Shown here piece after piece: positions 8,279 to 17,688 of a stretch of 64,000 nucleotides of DNA. The stretch comes from JACDQM01 sp044373315. Lineage in GTDB: Bacteria; Pseudomonadota; Gammaproteobacteria; Burkholderiales; Burkholderiaceae_C. The notes beneath the pieces are model-generated. The model did not search any database, was not told the origin of the DNA, and saw nothing but the letters and a program-made list of their open reading frames with translations. The translations under genes and the position numbers were made by a program. How positions within the stretch are numbered: position 1 is the first letter of the stretch; each line of letters starts with the position of its first letter. The DNA lies in contig NZ_JBILQK010000002.1 of NCBI RefSeq assembly GCF_044373315.1, forward strand, positions 50,448 through 114,447. Reading direction: 5' to 3'.

Positions 8279-9559
8279 TCAGGAAGCCTGGGCCACAGTC
8301 GCGTCGGCACCGGGGCTGCGCGAGAAGTGACGCCAGGCAAAGAAAAGCGACAGCGCCTGCAGCACCGCGCAGAAATAGAACGGAGCGCCGATGCGCCAGT
8401 CGCCACGCGGCAGCTCCGAGACGAAATACATCAGGCCCGAGCCCAGCACTGGCGCCAGCACCGCCATCACACTGTTCAGCGAAGCCACGGCGCCCATGGT
8501 CTGGCCCTGCGTGCGGGCGTCGGCGGCGTTGGAGATAAGACTCTGCATCACCGTGCCGGCCGCAAAACCCAGCACGTTGAAGACGATCACCGCGTACATC
8601 ATCCAGCCCGCGGTGGCGCCACCCCAGACCAGATTGGTCACCACGCTGGACGCTAGGCCCAGCATCACCAGGCGCGGCCCGGAGATGTGCTTGATCAGAT
8701 GCTTGAGCAGGAAGCCCTGCACCAGCACCGACATCACACCGACAGCGAACAGCGACAGGCCGTTCTCCTTAGGGCCCCAGCCGAACTTGAAGGTGGTGTA
8801 GAGCACCCAGCTGGTGTGCAACACCAGCTGCGCCAGACTGCTCAGGCCGATCACGAACACCAGACCGCCCACGCCCTTGAGCGCGCCAAGCTTGCGCAGC
8901 GAAGCCACCGGATTGGCAGCGCGCCACTCGAAGGGACGGCGGTTCTCCGGCTTGAGCGACTCGGGCAGCACGAAGTAGCCGTAGACCCAATTGGTCAGCG
9001 CCAGCACGCCGGCCACGTAGAAGGGCAGGTGCAGGTCAATATCGCCCAGGATGCCACCCATCACCGGGCCGAGGATGAAGCCCATGCCGAAGGCTGCGCC
9101 CAGCATGCCGAAGCGCTTGGCGCGATCCTCGGGCGCAGTGATGTCGGCCACATAGGCATTGGCCACCGCAGCATTGGCCTGCATCGCGCCGCTGAACAGG
9201 CGCACCAGCACCAGCATCCACAAGGCCGTGGCCATCGCGGTGGTGAAGAAGCTCAGCGCCAGACCGGAGAAGCCGATCAGCATCACAGGGCGCCGGCCAT
9301 AACGATCTGACAGCGCACCCAGCACCGGTGCGCCGATAAAGTTGGCAATGCCAAAAGCAACGGTGACGGCCAGATAGGCGAGCGTGTGCTCGGAAGCGCT
9401 GCCGGCAAAGGTGCCGACCAGCGGAGGCAGCACCGGGATGATCAGGCCGATCGAGATCATGTCGATCAACACCGCGATCATGATGAAGCCCATGCCAGCC
9501 GCTCGCTTGCCTGTGCCGCCCTGGACTGCGCTATCGCTCACTGCTGCTCCTTGTGACAT
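8279..9559 (-). CDS. MFS transporter, TCR/Tet-like
   Basis: A 426-residue protein with about 12 hydrophobic helices. The MFS signature GALSDRYGRRPVML lies in the loop between helices 2 and 3, and a later FILGPVMGGILGD resembles motif C of drug:H+ antiporters. The overall pattern resembles tetracycline-resistance-type exporters, but many chromosomal members have unknown substrates. It sits between guaB (upstream) and guaA (downstream) on the same strand. A role in purine or analogue export is conceivable but not shown. Confidence 0.85.
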   Translation of the reverse strand: MSQGAAVSDSAVQGGTGKRAAGMGFIMIAVLIDMISIGLIIPVLPPLVGTFAGSASEHTLAYLAVTVAFGIANFIGAPVLGALSDRYGRRPVMLIGFSGLALSFFTTAMATALWMLVLVRLFSGAMQANAAVANAYVADITAPEDRAKRFGMLGAAFGMGFILGPVMGGILGDIDLHLPFYVAGVLALTNWVYGYFVLPESLKPENRRPFEWRAANPVASLRKLGALKGVGGLVFVIGLSSLAQLVLHTSWVLYTTFKFGWGPKENGLSLFAVGVMSVLVQGFLLKHLIKHISGPRLVMLGLASSVVTNLVWGGATAGWMMYAVIVFNVLGFAAGTVMQSLISNAADARTQGQTMGAVASLNSVMAVLAPVLGSGLMYFVSELPRGDWRIGAPFYFCAVLQALSLFFAWRHFSRSPGADATVAQAS

Positions 9560-9627
9560 GCTGCCGGAAGAAAGCGAAAGGGGCCGAGTCTTCGCAGCCT
9601 CCGCCCCTTTGCCCTCAGGCCTGCGCC

Positions 9628-11100
9628 TTATTCCGAACGGTAGTTCGGCGCTTCCTTGGTGATCTGCACATCGTGCACATGGCTCTCGCGAATGCCCGCC
9701 GACGTGATCTCGACGAATTCCGCACGCTCATGCATCTCGGCGATGCTGGCGCAGCCGCAGTACCCCATCGAAGCGCGCACGCCGCCGGCCATCTGGTAGA
9801 CGATCGCCACCATCGAGCCCTTGTAGGGCACGCGGCCTTCGATGCCCTCGGGCACCAGCTTGTCCGCGTTGGGGTTGGTGGTCTCGTCGTTCTCCTGGAA
9901 GTAGCGGTCCGCCGAGCCGGCCTTCATCGCGCCGATCGAGCCCATGCCGCGGTAGCTCTTGTAGGAGCGACCCTGATACAGGATGACCTCACCCGGGGCT
10001 TCCTCGGTGCCGGCGAACATGCCGCCCATCATCACGGTGCTGGCGCCGGCCGCGATGGCCTTGGCGATGTCGCCCGAGTAGCGGATGCCGCCGTCAGCGA
10101 TCAGCGGCACGCCCGTGCCCTTGAGCGCGGTGGCAACGAAATCGATCGCGGTTATCTGCGGCACGCCCACGCCGGCCACGATGCGGGTGGTGCAGATTGA
10201 GCCCGGGCCGATGCCGACCTTGACGCCGTCAGCGCCGGCTTCCACCAGCGCCAGCGCGGCCGCGCCGGTGGCGATATTGCCGCCGATCACTTCAATATGC
10301 GGATAGTTCTTCTTGACCCAGCGCACACGCTCAATCACGCCGGCGCTGTGGCCGTGCGCGGTGTCGACCACCAGGGCATCGACACCAGCGCGCGACAGCA
10401 ACTCGACGCGCTCTTCAGTGCCCTCGCCCACGCCCACCGCGGCGCCGACGCGCAGCTTGCCGAGCGCATCGCGCGCGGCATTGGGGAAGTTAGTCTGCTT
10501 GGTGATGTCCTTCACCGTCATCAGGCCGCGCAGCTCGAAGGCGTCGTTGACCACCAGCACACGCTCCAGCTTGTGCTTGTGCATCAGGGCCTTGCCCTCG
10601 TCGATGGTGGCGCCGTCCTTGACCGTGACCAGGCGCTCGGCCGGAGTCATGATCTCGCGAACCGGCGCGTCCATGCGGGTCTCAAAGCGCAGGTCACGGC
10701 CGGAGACGATGCCGACGACCTTCTTGCCTTCCAACACAGGGAAGCCCGAAATGCCATGCAGTTCGCTGAGCGCCTTGACCTGGCGCACCGTGGTGTCGGG
10801 CGTGATGGTGATCGGGTCGCGCAGCAGACCGGATTCGTAACGCTTGACCTTGGCCACCTCGGCAGCTTGCTGCTGGGCGGTCAAGTTCTTGTGCACGATA
10901 CCGATGCCGCCCTCCTGAGCCATCGCAATGGCCAGACGCGCCTCGGTGACCGTGTCCATGGCCGCGGAGACCAGGGGCAGATTCAGCCGGATGTTGCGAG
11001 TCAGTTGGGTGGCAAGGCTGGTGTCGCGAGGCAACACCTGGGAGAAGGCTGGCACCAACAACACATCGTCGAAGGTGAGCGCTTTACCAAGAAGGCGCAT
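9628..11100 (-). CDS. guaB: Inosine-5'-monophosphate dehydrogenase
   Basis: Catalyses NAD-dependent oxidation of IMP to XMP, the committed step to GMP. The 490 residues start MRLLGKALTFDDVLLVP, the conserved IMPDH N-terminus. Two CBS domains occupy about residues 95-205 (DPITITPDTTVRQVKAL and later VKDGATIDEGKALM). The catalytic loop GPGSICTTR carries the active cysteine, and YRGMGS lies in the flap region. The length is normal. It is first in a guaB - MFS - guaA run. Confidence 0.98.
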   Translation of the reverse strand: MRLLGKALTFDDVLLVPAFSQVLPRDTSLATQLTRNIRLNLPLVSAAMDTVTEARLAIAMAQEGGIGIVHKNLTAQQQAAEVAKVKRYESGLLRDPITITPDTTVRQVKALSELHGISGFPVLEGKKVVGIVSGRDLRFETRMDAPVREIMTPAERLVTVKDGATIDEGKALMHKHKLERVLVVNDAFELRGLMTVKDITKQTNFPNAARDALGKLRVGAAVGVGEGTEERVELLSRAGVDALVVDTAHGHSAGVIERVRWVKKNYPHIEVIGGNIATGAAALALVEAGADGVKVGIGPGSICTTRIVAGVGVPQITAIDFVATALKGTGVPLIADGGIRYSGDIAKAIAAGASTVMMGGMFAGTEEAPGEVILYQGRSYKSYRGMGSIGAMKAGSADRYFQENDETTNPNADKLVPEGIEGRVPYKGSMVAIVYQMAGGVRASMGYCGCASIAEMHERAEFVEITSAGIRESHVHDVQITKEAPNYRSE

Positions 11101-11198
11101 GTGGGAAGCTCCAGACGCAAAGCGGCATTATACGGAAGCCAGCGCGCAGGCCACGGGGCTACACTTTGCTGCCTACTCTGCGACTGACTGACTCCGCC

Positions 11199-11723
11199 AT
11201 GCCGACGCTGTTCATCACCCTTCGCCCCGCCCTGCTCGCCCTGCTGATGCTGGCCGTCGTGCCCACGGCAATGGCGCAATGGAAGTGGCGCGATGCGGCC
11301 GGCAAGGTGCAATACAGCGATCTGCCGCCGCCCCAGGGCACGCTGGAGAAGGACATCCTGCAGCGCCCGCCGAATGCGCGCCCAGCAGTGGTCGTGCGCC
11401 CGGTCGGTGCGGGCGCTACGCCGGCTGAGGCTGCCCCTGCCGCCAGCGCACCTCGCGCGCCCACCCGGGCCGAAGCCGAGCAAGAGGCTCGCAAGAAGGC
11501 TGCAGACGCTGACAGCGCCAAACGCCAAAAGGAAGAGGACCGCAAGCAGGCAGAAATGCGTGCCGAAAACTGCCGCCGCGCGACGGCTCAACTCAAGTTG
11601 CTGGAAGACGGCGTGCGGCTGACTCGGCGCAACGATGCCGGCGAGAACATCCCCTTGGATGACCGCATGAGAGCCGAAGAAGTTCGCAGCGCGCGCAGCG
11701 TGATCGCTGCGGAGTGCAAGTAA
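11199..11723 (+). CDS. DUF4124-domain exported protein
   Basis: A 174-residue protein with a signal peptide (Leu-rich core, cleavage near AMAQ). It is followed by WKWRDAAGKVQYSDLPPPQGT, the DUF4124 pattern of a short periplasmic domain common in beta- and gammaproteobacteria. The rest is an Ala/Pro linker and a charged, probably coiled-coil region (about residues 90-130). The ATG at 11199 fits the signal peptide. It is divergent from guaB. Function unknown. Confidence 0.8.
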   Translation: MPTLFITLRPALLALLMLAVVPTAMAQWKWRDAAGKVQYSDLPPPQGTLEKDILQRPPNARPAVVVRPVGAGATPAEAAPAASAPRAPTRAEAEQEARKKAADADSAKRQKEEDRKQAEMRAENCRRATAQLKLLEDGVRLTRRNDAGENIPLDDRMRAEEVRSARSVIAAECK

Positions 11724-11750
11724 GCGCAACCGACCAGCGCCCTTTGCTGA

Positions 11751-12101
11751 TCAGGCCCGCGTCTTGCCGGCCAGCGGGCGGTGCCGAGACACGATGCGCT
11801 CGCCCGCCGCGCGGTAGCGCTGCCGACGCGCCTCCTTCGGATCCACCGTGAGTGGTCGGTAGACCTCGATGCGGTCGCGCTCGCGCAGCACGGTACCGAG
11901 GCCCTTCAAGCGACCCCAGATACCGATCTTCAGCTCAGCGAGGCGCGGCAGCTGCTCGGCGAAGGCGGGACAGGCGCGCAAGGCCTGCTCGATGGTGCAG
12001 CCCTGCTGCAGCAGCAGGTGCTCATGCCGCACATCGCCAGCCTGCGGACTCCACACCAACTCGACCTTCAACTGCGCAGCACCCATCTCAGCGCGGACCA
12101 T
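11751..12101 (-). CDS. rnfH: RnfH-family ubiquitin-like protein
   Basis: A 116-residue protein of the RnfH/UPF0125 family: a beta-grasp domain with VELVWSP at the start, GIWGRLKGLGTVLRERDRIEVYRPL in the centre, and DPKEARRQR at the end. The ATG at 12101 is supported by AAGG six bases upstream and makes a 14-base overlap with ratA; ATG 12086 just after the ratA stop is the alternative. RatA-RnfH is a conserved pair (also called ratAB/yfjGF). Its biochemical role is not settled. Confidence 0.85.
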   Translation of the reverse strand: MVRAEMGAAQLKVELVWSPQAGDVRHEHLLLQQGCTIEQALRACPAFAEQLPRLAELKIGIWGRLKGLGTVLRERDRIEVYRPLTVDPKEARRQRYRAAGERIVSRHRPLAGKTRA

Positions 12102-12555
12102 AGACGCCTTCTGCGCGCTGCACAAAGCTGTCGACAAAGGTGTTGGCAATCCGATCAAAGACCGGGCTGACCACGGTCTCCAGGGCCTTGCTCGAAAAGG
12201 CGTAACGCAACTCGAACTCGACCTTGCAGGCCTGGGGCTCACTGCCATCGTCGTTGCTGCCGGGCTTGGTGAGCGGCAGGAAATTCCACACGCCATCCAG
12301 CAGCGAGAACGGGCCATCGACCAGCGCCATCTCGACGCGGCGTGCCGGCTGATGATTGTTGCGCGTGGTGAAGGCGTGGCGCACGCCGGCATAGGCAAGC
12401 GACAGGCGCGCCGTCATGCCTTCGTCGCTTTGGTCCAGTACCTCGGCCTGTTGGCACCAGGGCAGGAACTCCGGATAGCGCGTCACTCCGGTCACGAGCT
12501 CATACATCTCGCGCGGCGAGTACCACAGCAGAACTGACTTCTTGACGTGCTTCAT
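12088..12555 (-). CDS. ratA: RatA / coenzyme Q-binding START-domain protein
   Basis: A 155-residue SRPBCC/START-fold protein. It begins MKHVKKSVLLWYSPREMYELV, followed by YPEFLPWC and WNFLPL, as in the RatA/COQ10 family. Family members bind ubiquinone intermediates; the E. coli protein was reported as a ribosome association toxin. It is divergent from smpB, which starts 48 bases away, an arrangement conserved in many proteobacteria. The downstream rnfH overlaps it. Confidence 0.9.
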   Translation of the reverse strand: MKHVKKSVLLWYSPREMYELVTGVTRYPEFLPWCQQAEVLDQSDEGMTARLSLAYAGVRHAFTTRNNHQPARRVEMALVDGPFSLLDGVWNFLPLTKPGSNDDGSEPQACKVEFELRYAFSSKALETVVSPVFDRIANTFVDSFVQRAEGVYGPR

Positions 12556-12602
12556 ACAATGCCGGGATTGTATTGGCCCCTCCCGGCCCCAGATCGATAT
12601 CC

Positions 12603-13067
12603 ATGTCTATTGCAGAAAACCGCCGCGCCCGATTCGAATATCACATCGAGGAACAGTTCGAGGCGGGCATCGTGCTCGAAGGCTGGGAAGTCAAGGCCAT
12701 CCGCGCCGGCCAGGTACAGCTGACCGATGGCTACGTGATGATCAAGAACGGCGAGCTCTTTTTGATCGGCTGCCGCATCAACCCGCTGCGCACCGCGTCC
12801 ACGCATGTGAACCCGCTGGCCGACCGGACCAAGAAACTGCTGATGAAGAAGGACGAGATCCGTCGCCTTGTTGGCAAGGTCGAGCAAAAAGGCTTCACCC
12901 TCGTTCCGCTCAATCTGCACTACAAGGGCAGCCATGTGAAGGTCGACATCGCGCTGGCCAAGGGCAAGGATCTGCATGACAAGCGAGAGACCGAGAAGAA
13001 ACGCGACTGGGAGCGGGAAAAGGGGCGGTTGATGCGACATTCGGTCCCATCCAGGCCCAAGGACTGA
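12603..13067 (+). CDS. smpB: SsrA-binding protein
   Basis: Partner of tmRNA in trans-translation and rescue of stalled ribosomes. The 154 residues start MSIAENRRARFEYHIEEQ, the usual SmpB N-terminus. GWEVKAIRAGQVQLTDGYV lies in the OB fold, and the basic tail KRETEKKRDWEREKGRLMR inserts in the mRNA channel. The upstream in-frame ATG at 12573 would add a non-conserved leader. The tmRNA gene itself is not in the window. Confidence 0.97.
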   Translation: MSIAENRRARFEYHIEEQFEAGIVLEGWEVKAIRAGQVQLTDGYVMIKNGELFLIGCRINPLRTASTHVNPLADRTKKLLMKKDEIRRLVGKVEQKGFTLVPLNLHYKGSHVKVDIALAKGKDLHDKRETEKKRDWEREKGRLMRHSVPSRPKD

Positions 13068-13088
13068 TCGCGTAGCGCCGAGTACAGC

Positions 13089-14153
13089 ATGGCTACAACA
13101 CCCATTGACCTCTCCCGCATCCCGCGCAGCGCCCTGCCCGCCGTGCTGGCAGCCGCGCCCAAAGCGGAGCTACATCTGCATATCGAAGGCTCGCTCGAGC
13201 CTGAATTGATGTTCGCACTGGCGCAGCGCAACAGCATCACCCTGCCCTATGCCGACGTGGATGCCGTCCGCCGCGCCTATGCCTTCAGCAATCTGCAGAG
13301 CTTTCTGGACATCTACTACGCCGGCGCCGGCGTGCTGCAGACCGCGCAAGACTTTGAGGATCTGGCCTGGGCTTACTTCGAGCGCGCAGCCGCAGACAAG
13401 ATTCGCCGCGCCGAGATCTTCTTCGACCCGCAGACGCATACCGCGCGCGGCATCGGCCTTGACCTCGTCATGGCCGGCTTCGCTCGCGCGATCGCGCGAG
13501 CCGAGCGTGAGCTTGGCCTGAGGGTAGGCCTGATCGCCTGCTTCCTGCGCCACCTCAGCGAGGAGGACGCGCTCGCTACGCTGGAGCAGCTCAAGCCTTA
13601 CCGAGCACAACTGCTCGGCGTCGGCCTGGACAGCAGCGAGCTAGGCCATCCGCCGGAAAAGTTCGCCCGCGTATTCGCCGAGGCTGGCGCACTAGGCCTG
13701 CACCGCGTTGCCCATGCGGGCGAAGAAGGCCCGCCCGCCTACGTGTGGGGCGCGCTGGACACGCTGCAGGCCGAGCGCATCGACCACGGCGTGCGCAGCC
13801 TCGAAGATGCCGCACTGGTGACCGAGCTGCGTCGCCGTGCCACGCCCTTGACGGTGTGCCCGCTGTCCAACCTCAAGCTTTGCGTCGTCAAGACGCTGGC
13901 CGAGCATCCGCTGCCGGCGCTGCTGGGCGAAGGACTCAAGGCGATGCTGAACTCGGACGACCCGGCCTACTTCGGCGGCTATCTGGGCGAGAACTTCCAG
14001 CAGTGCTTTGCCGCGATGCCGGCGCTCGGCGCAGCCGAGGCCTACACACTGCTGCGCAACGGCTTCGAAGCCAGCTTCGCCCCTGAAGCGGACAAGGCGC
14101 GCTGGATTGCCGAGCTCGACGCGGTGTTTGCCGCCGCCGCAGCGGCGGGCTGA
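13089..14153 (+). CDS. Adenosine/adenine deaminase family protein
   Basis: A 354-residue metal-dependent purine deaminase. AELHLHIEGS provides the first zinc histidines, HAGEE and RIDHGVR are the catalytic Glu and His regions, and NSDDPAYFGGY is the second metal aspartate site. The YFGGY continuation is more typical of prokaryotic and yeast adenine deaminases (Aah1-type) than of adenosine deaminase, so adenine to hypoxanthine plus ammonia is the likelier reaction. It starts 21 bases after smpB, same strand. Confidence 0.88.
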   Translation: MATTPIDLSRIPRSALPAVLAAAPKAELHLHIEGSLEPELMFALAQRNSITLPYADVDAVRRAYAFSNLQSFLDIYYAGAGVLQTAQDFEDLAWAYFERAAADKIRRAEIFFDPQTHTARGIGLDLVMAGFARAIARAERELGLRVGLIACFLRHLSEEDALATLEQLKPYRAQLLGVGLDSSELGHPPEKFARVFAEAGALGLHRVAHAGEEGPPAYVWGALDTLQAERIDHGVRSLEDAALVTELRRRATPLTVCPLSNLKLCVVKTLAEHPLPALLGEGLKAMLNSDDPAYFGGYLGENFQQCFAAMPALGAAEAYTLLRNGFEASFAPEADKARWIAELDAVFAAAAAAG

Positions 14154-14161
14154 GAGACTGA

Positions 14162-15385
14162 TCAGCCCCGCAGCCGACTCAAGCCCTGCAGCAGGTCGGC
14201 GCGCAGATCGGCCTCGGCCTCCAGGCCGATCGCGAAACGCACGATCTGACCCTCGGCGTAAGGCAGGCTCAGGGAACGGCTGCGGCTCATGTCGTAGGGC
14301 ACGGCCAGGCTCATCGGCCCGGCCCAGGAATAGCCGATGCCGAACAGATCCAGCGCGTCAACGAAGGCATCGACCTGCTGCTGGCTGTACTCAGCCTTGA
14401 ACACCGCGGAGAACAGGCAAGCCGCACCGGCACTGCTGATGCTTTTCCAATGCTCATGCCCTGGCGAGCCCGGCAGCGCCGGGTGCAGCACCTGCGCCAC
14501 CTCGGGCTGCTGCGCCATCCAGGCGGCCAGCGCGCGGGTGGTGGTGTCCTGCGCACGGTAGCGCAACTCCAACGTCGGCAGGCCGCGCAGCACCAGTTCG
14601 ACATCGTTCTGGCCCAGGCCGTAGCCCAGGTGCTCGTGGGCATGGTTAAGCTTGTCGTGCAGGGCCTGGTCGCGGGTGTAGACCGCGCCCATCAACACAT
14701 CGGCGCCGCCCGAGGGGTACTTGGTAAGCGCCTGCATCGAGATGTCCACGCCAAAGCCGGGCTCACTGTCCGGCAGCAGGTCAAAGGGATTGAAGGCAAT
14801 GCCCGCCCCCCAGGTGTTGTCCAGCGCCGTGGTCACGCCATGAGCCTTGCAGGCTTTGACAAGACCGATCAGGTCGGGGAACTCCAGAGTGATCGAGCCC
14901 GCCGCCTCCAGCCAGACCAGCTTGGTTTTCGCGCTGAGCATGCGCTTGAAGCCCTCAACATCCTGGCCGTCATAGAAGCGGTGCGTGATGCCGAAGCGCG
15001 GCAGCCAGTCCTCGCTGAGATAGCGGTTCTGGCCATAGACGTTGTCGGGCACCAGCACCTCGTCGCCAGGGCGCAGCAGGCCTAGCGACACCAGCGTGAC
15101 GGCCGACAGGCCGCTGGGCGTCAGCAGGCAGTGCTCGGCGCCTTCCAAAGTGGCCAGGCGCGCGGCCAGCGTGTACGAGGTTGGCGTGCCGTGCAGGCCG
15201 TAACGGTAGCTCTGGCCATCGCGCGGGCGCGGCTGACGCAGATCGGCGGTGTTCTTGAACAGCACCGTCGAGGCCTTGAACACCCCGACCGGATGGGCCG
15301 CCCAGCCCTCGGGCGCTTGGTATGGGTGGTGGATCTGCTGGGTGGAAATCGCGCGCTGCTTCTTGTCGTTCAAGGCCGGCCTCAC
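14162..15385 (-). CDS. metC: Cystathionine beta-lyase-type PLP enzyme
   Basis: A 407-residue Cys/Met-metabolism PLP enzyme. The start (ATHPAF-like region degenerated) is followed by YRYGLHGTPTSYTLAARLATLEGA and ALDNTWGAGIAFNP (the PLP aspartate). The Schiff-base lysine lies in ALTKYPSGGADVLMG. The TW rather than TF pattern and the late GYSWAGPMSL resemble MetC-type cystathionine beta-lyases, which cleave cystathionine to homocysteine in methionine synthesis. It is convergent with add and shares direction with rimO upstream, separated by a terminator. Confidence 0.85.
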   Translation of the reverse strand: MRPALNDKKQRAISTQQIHHPYQAPEGWAAHPVGVFKASTVLFKNTADLRQPRPRDGQSYRYGLHGTPTSYTLAARLATLEGAEHCLLTPSGLSAVTLVSLGLLRPGDEVLVPDNVYGQNRYLSEDWLPRFGITHRFYDGQDVEGFKRMLSAKTKLVWLEAAGSITLEFPDLIGLVKACKAHGVTTALDNTWGAGIAFNPFDLLPDSEPGFGVDISMQALTKYPSGGADVLMGAVYTRDQALHDKLNHAHEHLGYGLGQNDVELVLRGLPTLELRYRAQDTTTRALAAWMAQQPEVAQVLHPALPGSPGHEHWKSISSAGAACLFSAVFKAEYSQQQVDAFVDALDLFGIGYSWAGPMSLAVPYDMSRSRSLSLPYAEGQIVRFAIGLEAEADLRADLLQGLSRLRG

Positions 15386-15388
15386 AAA

Positions 15389-15426
15389 TGAAAAAGCGGG
15401 CTGGAGCCACTGCTGCTCCAGCCCGC
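15389..15426 (-). terminator. Rho-independent terminator of rimO
   Basis: GCGGGCTGGAG (15396-15406) pairs perfectly with CTCCAGCCCGC (15416-15426) across a nine-base loop. Read on the minus strand, the hairpin is followed by a T-run. It lies just after the rimO stop and before the lyase gene. Confidence 0.9.
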
Positions 15427-15442
15427 TGCGGATTGTGCGCGA

Positions 15443-16867
15443 TCAGATCGGCATGCCGATCAAGTCATGCCCTTCGACCGCGACGATGCGCGCACGCGTG
15501 AACTCGCCCACCTTCAGGGTCTTGCTGGCCTTCTCGGGCGGCAAGAGACGCACGGTGCCGTCGATCTCCGGCGCATCCGCGTAGCTGCGGCCGACACCGC
15601 CCTTGCGGCCCAGCGCGGGCGCCGAGTCGACCAGCACCTGCATGGTGGCGCCTACACGGCTGCGCAGCTTGTCGATGGACACCGCCTCTGCGATTTGCAT
15701 GAAACGCGCGCGACGCTCTTCGCGCACCGCGTCGGGCAAGGCCCCTGGCAACGCATTCGCTGCCGCACCGTCGATCGGCGAGTAGGCAAAGCAACCGGCG
15801 CGGTCGATCCTGGCTTCCTGCATGAAGTCCAGCAGGTACTGGAACTCTCCTTCAGTCTCACCGGGGAAGCCGGCGATGAAGGTGGAGCGAATCACGATCT
15901 CGGGGCAGATGGCGCGCCAAGCCTGGATGCGCTCCAGATTGCGCTCACCATTGGCCGGGCGCTTCATGCGCTTGAGCACATCAGGGTGCGCATGCTGCAG
16001 CGGCACATCCAGATAAGGCAGGATCAGCCCTTGAGCCATCAGCGGCAGCACCTCGTCCACATGCGGGTAGGGGTACACATAGTGCAGGCGCACCCAGGCG
16101 CCATGCGCCTTGGCAAGTTCACCCAGCTGCGCGACCAGGTCGTACATCTTGGTCTTCACCGGCTTGCCGTCCCAGAAGCCGGTGCGGTACTTGACGTCGA
16201 CGCCGTAGGCGCTGGTGTCCTGGCTGATGACCAGCAGTTCCTTGACGCCAGACTCGAACAGCGCACGCGCCTCGCTGAGCACATCGCCGATGGGACGCGA
16301 GACCAGATCGCCACGCATGCTCGGGATGATGCAGAAGCTGCAGCGGTGGTTGCAGCCCTCGCTGATCTTCAGATAGGCGTAATGCTTGGGCGTGAGCTTG
16401 ATGCCGGCCACGCCACGCGCCTCGGGCACCAGGTCGATGAAGGGATCATGCGGCTTGGGCACATGGGTGTGCACCGCGTCCATCACCTCCTGCGTAGCAT
16501 GGGGGCCGGTGACGGCCAGCACGCTTGGGTGCATCTCGCGCACCAAGCCGCCGGCCTCGCTACTTTGCTGGCCGGCCTTGGCGCCCAGGCAACCGGTGAC
16601 GATGACCTTGCCGTTCTCGGCCAGGGCCTCGCCGATGGTGTCCAGGCTTTCCTTGACGGCATCGTCGATGAAGCCGCAGGTGTTGACGATCACCAGATCA
16701 GCGCCGGCAAAGGTCTTGGAGGTTTCATAGCCCTCGGCGCGCAATTGCGTGAGGATCAGCTCGGAGTCGGTCAGCGCCTTGGGGCAACCCAGGCTGACGA
16801 AACCGATCTTGGGGGCTGCGCCAGGCGCAACGGGCGGAATGGCGCTCAGGCCGGAGGTGTTACTCAT
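15443..16867 (-). CDS. rimO: Ribosomal protein S12 methylthiotransferase
   Basis: Radical-SAM enzyme that methylthiolates an aspartate of ribosomal protein S12. The 474 residues contain an N-terminal UPF0004 domain with three cluster cysteines (SLGCPKA, NTCGF, TGCLG), the radical-SAM motif CNHRCSFC binding the second 4Fe-4S cluster, and a C-terminal TRAM domain. PSMRGDLVSRP and FPGETEGEF are typical RimO segments. The length is slightly long because of an Ala/Pro-rich leader. Confidence 0.97.
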   Translation of the reverse strand: MSNTSGLSAIPPVAPGAAPKIGFVSLGCPKALTDSELILTQLRAEGYETSKTFAGADLVIVNTCGFIDDAVKESLDTIGEALAENGKVIVTGCLGAKAGQQSSEAGGLVREMHPSVLAVTGPHATQEVMDAVHTHVPKPHDPFIDLVPEARGVAGIKLTPKHYAYLKISEGCNHRCSFCIIPSMRGDLVSRPIGDVLSEARALFESGVKELLVISQDTSAYGVDVKYRTGFWDGKPVKTKMYDLVAQLGELAKAHGAWVRLHYVYPYPHVDEVLPLMAQGLILPYLDVPLQHAHPDVLKRMKRPANGERNLERIQAWRAICPEIVIRSTFIAGFPGETEGEFQYLLDFMQEARIDRAGCFAYSPIDGAAANALPGALPDAVREERRARFMQIAEAVSIDKLRSRVGATMQVLVDSAPALGRKGGVGRSYADAPEIDGTVRLLPPEKASKTLKVGEFTRARIVAVEGHDLIGMPI

Positions 16868-16942
16868 AGGCCCAATTGTCCCTTAAAGCCGTCCGGCAGC
16901 GTGGCATGGGCGGCCAATGCCCCCCGCAGCCTGCGCTTCGCC

Positions 16943-17527
16943 TCAGGGCTTCTTGGCCGGGAAGCCCGGCATGCCAGGGAAGAGCGAGCTGGCCTGGCTC
17001 ATCTGCTCCTGCATCTGTGCCAGCAGGTTCTTGCTCTGCTCCATATAGCCGCCCATCAAGCCTTGCATCATCGGCGACTGAGCGCTCATGAAAGTGGTCC
17101 ACAACTCGGGACTGAAGGCCAGGCCCTTGCTCTGCTCGGCGAACTTGCCCTGCATATCAGCAAAGGCCTGCATGTTCTTCTCGAGATAGGCGCCCATCAC
17201 GCCCTGCATGGCATGGCCGTAGAAACGGATGATCTGCTCCAGGGACTGGGTTGAGAACATGGGCACGCCGCCCGTCTCTTCTTCAAGAATGATCTGCAGC
17301 AGGATCGCGCGCGTCAGATCCTCGCCCGTCTTGGCATCGCGCACCTCGAAGCTGTGACCCTCAAGCACCATCTTCTTGACGTCGGCCAGCGTGATGTAGC
17401 TGCTGGTCTGGGTGTCATAGAGGCGCCGATTCGGATACTTCTTCAGCACCCGAACGCTGGGGCCGGCGGCAGCCGTGGAATCGTCCTGCTGCGCAGAAGC
17501 AGTCTTGCCGCGACGGGCAGTGGCCAT
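16943..17527 (-). CDS. phaR: Polyhydroxyalkanoate synthesis repressor PhaR
   Basis: A 194-residue protein. The conserved N-terminal DNA/PHB-binding domain VLKKYPNRRLYDTQTSSYIT, followed by EVRDAKTGEDLTRAILLQII, is diagnostic of PhaR. The C-terminus is Met/Gln-rich (about residues 150-190) and likely associates with PHB granules. PhaR represses phasin and synthesis genes and is titrated by PHB. Together with hbdH at 21345 it marks a PHB-accumulating organism. Confidence 0.95.
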   Translation of the reverse strand: MATARRGKTASAQQDDSTAAAGPSVRVLKKYPNRRLYDTQTSSYITLADVKKMVLEGHSFEVRDAKTGEDLTRAILLQIILEEETGGVPMFSTQSLEQIIRFYGHAMQGVMGAYLEKNMQAFADMQGKFAEQSKGLAFSPELWTTFMSAQSPMMQGLMGGYMEQSKNLLAQMQEQMSQASSLFPGMPGFPAKKP

Positions 17528-17688
17528 GAAGTCTCTCTCCCGGATGTTTTAGGTGAACTGAAATCGATTCTAGAAGTGCGCCCTCTGGGCAGTCGGACGG
17601 GTTTACCCCCGAAGTCGACACGCTGCAACTTGTCAAAGGCCTGCGCTGCGTGCGCAAAGCCATCGCCGTTTTCGCGTCCAATACAGGC

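Noticed and set aside
8262..8279. Longer guaA start at 8279
   Set aside because: Adds six non-conserved residues before the conserved MHDKVLILDFG start. The TGATG overlap keeps it possible, so it is noted but not used.
7053..8330. 425-codon plus-strand frame opposite guaA
   Set aside because: Shadow of guaA third-position GC bias. No recognisable motif.
15467..17254. 595-codon plus-strand frame opposite rimO and phaR
   Set aside because: Shadow frame. It spans two real minus-strand genes and their terminator-free gap, with low-complexity composition.
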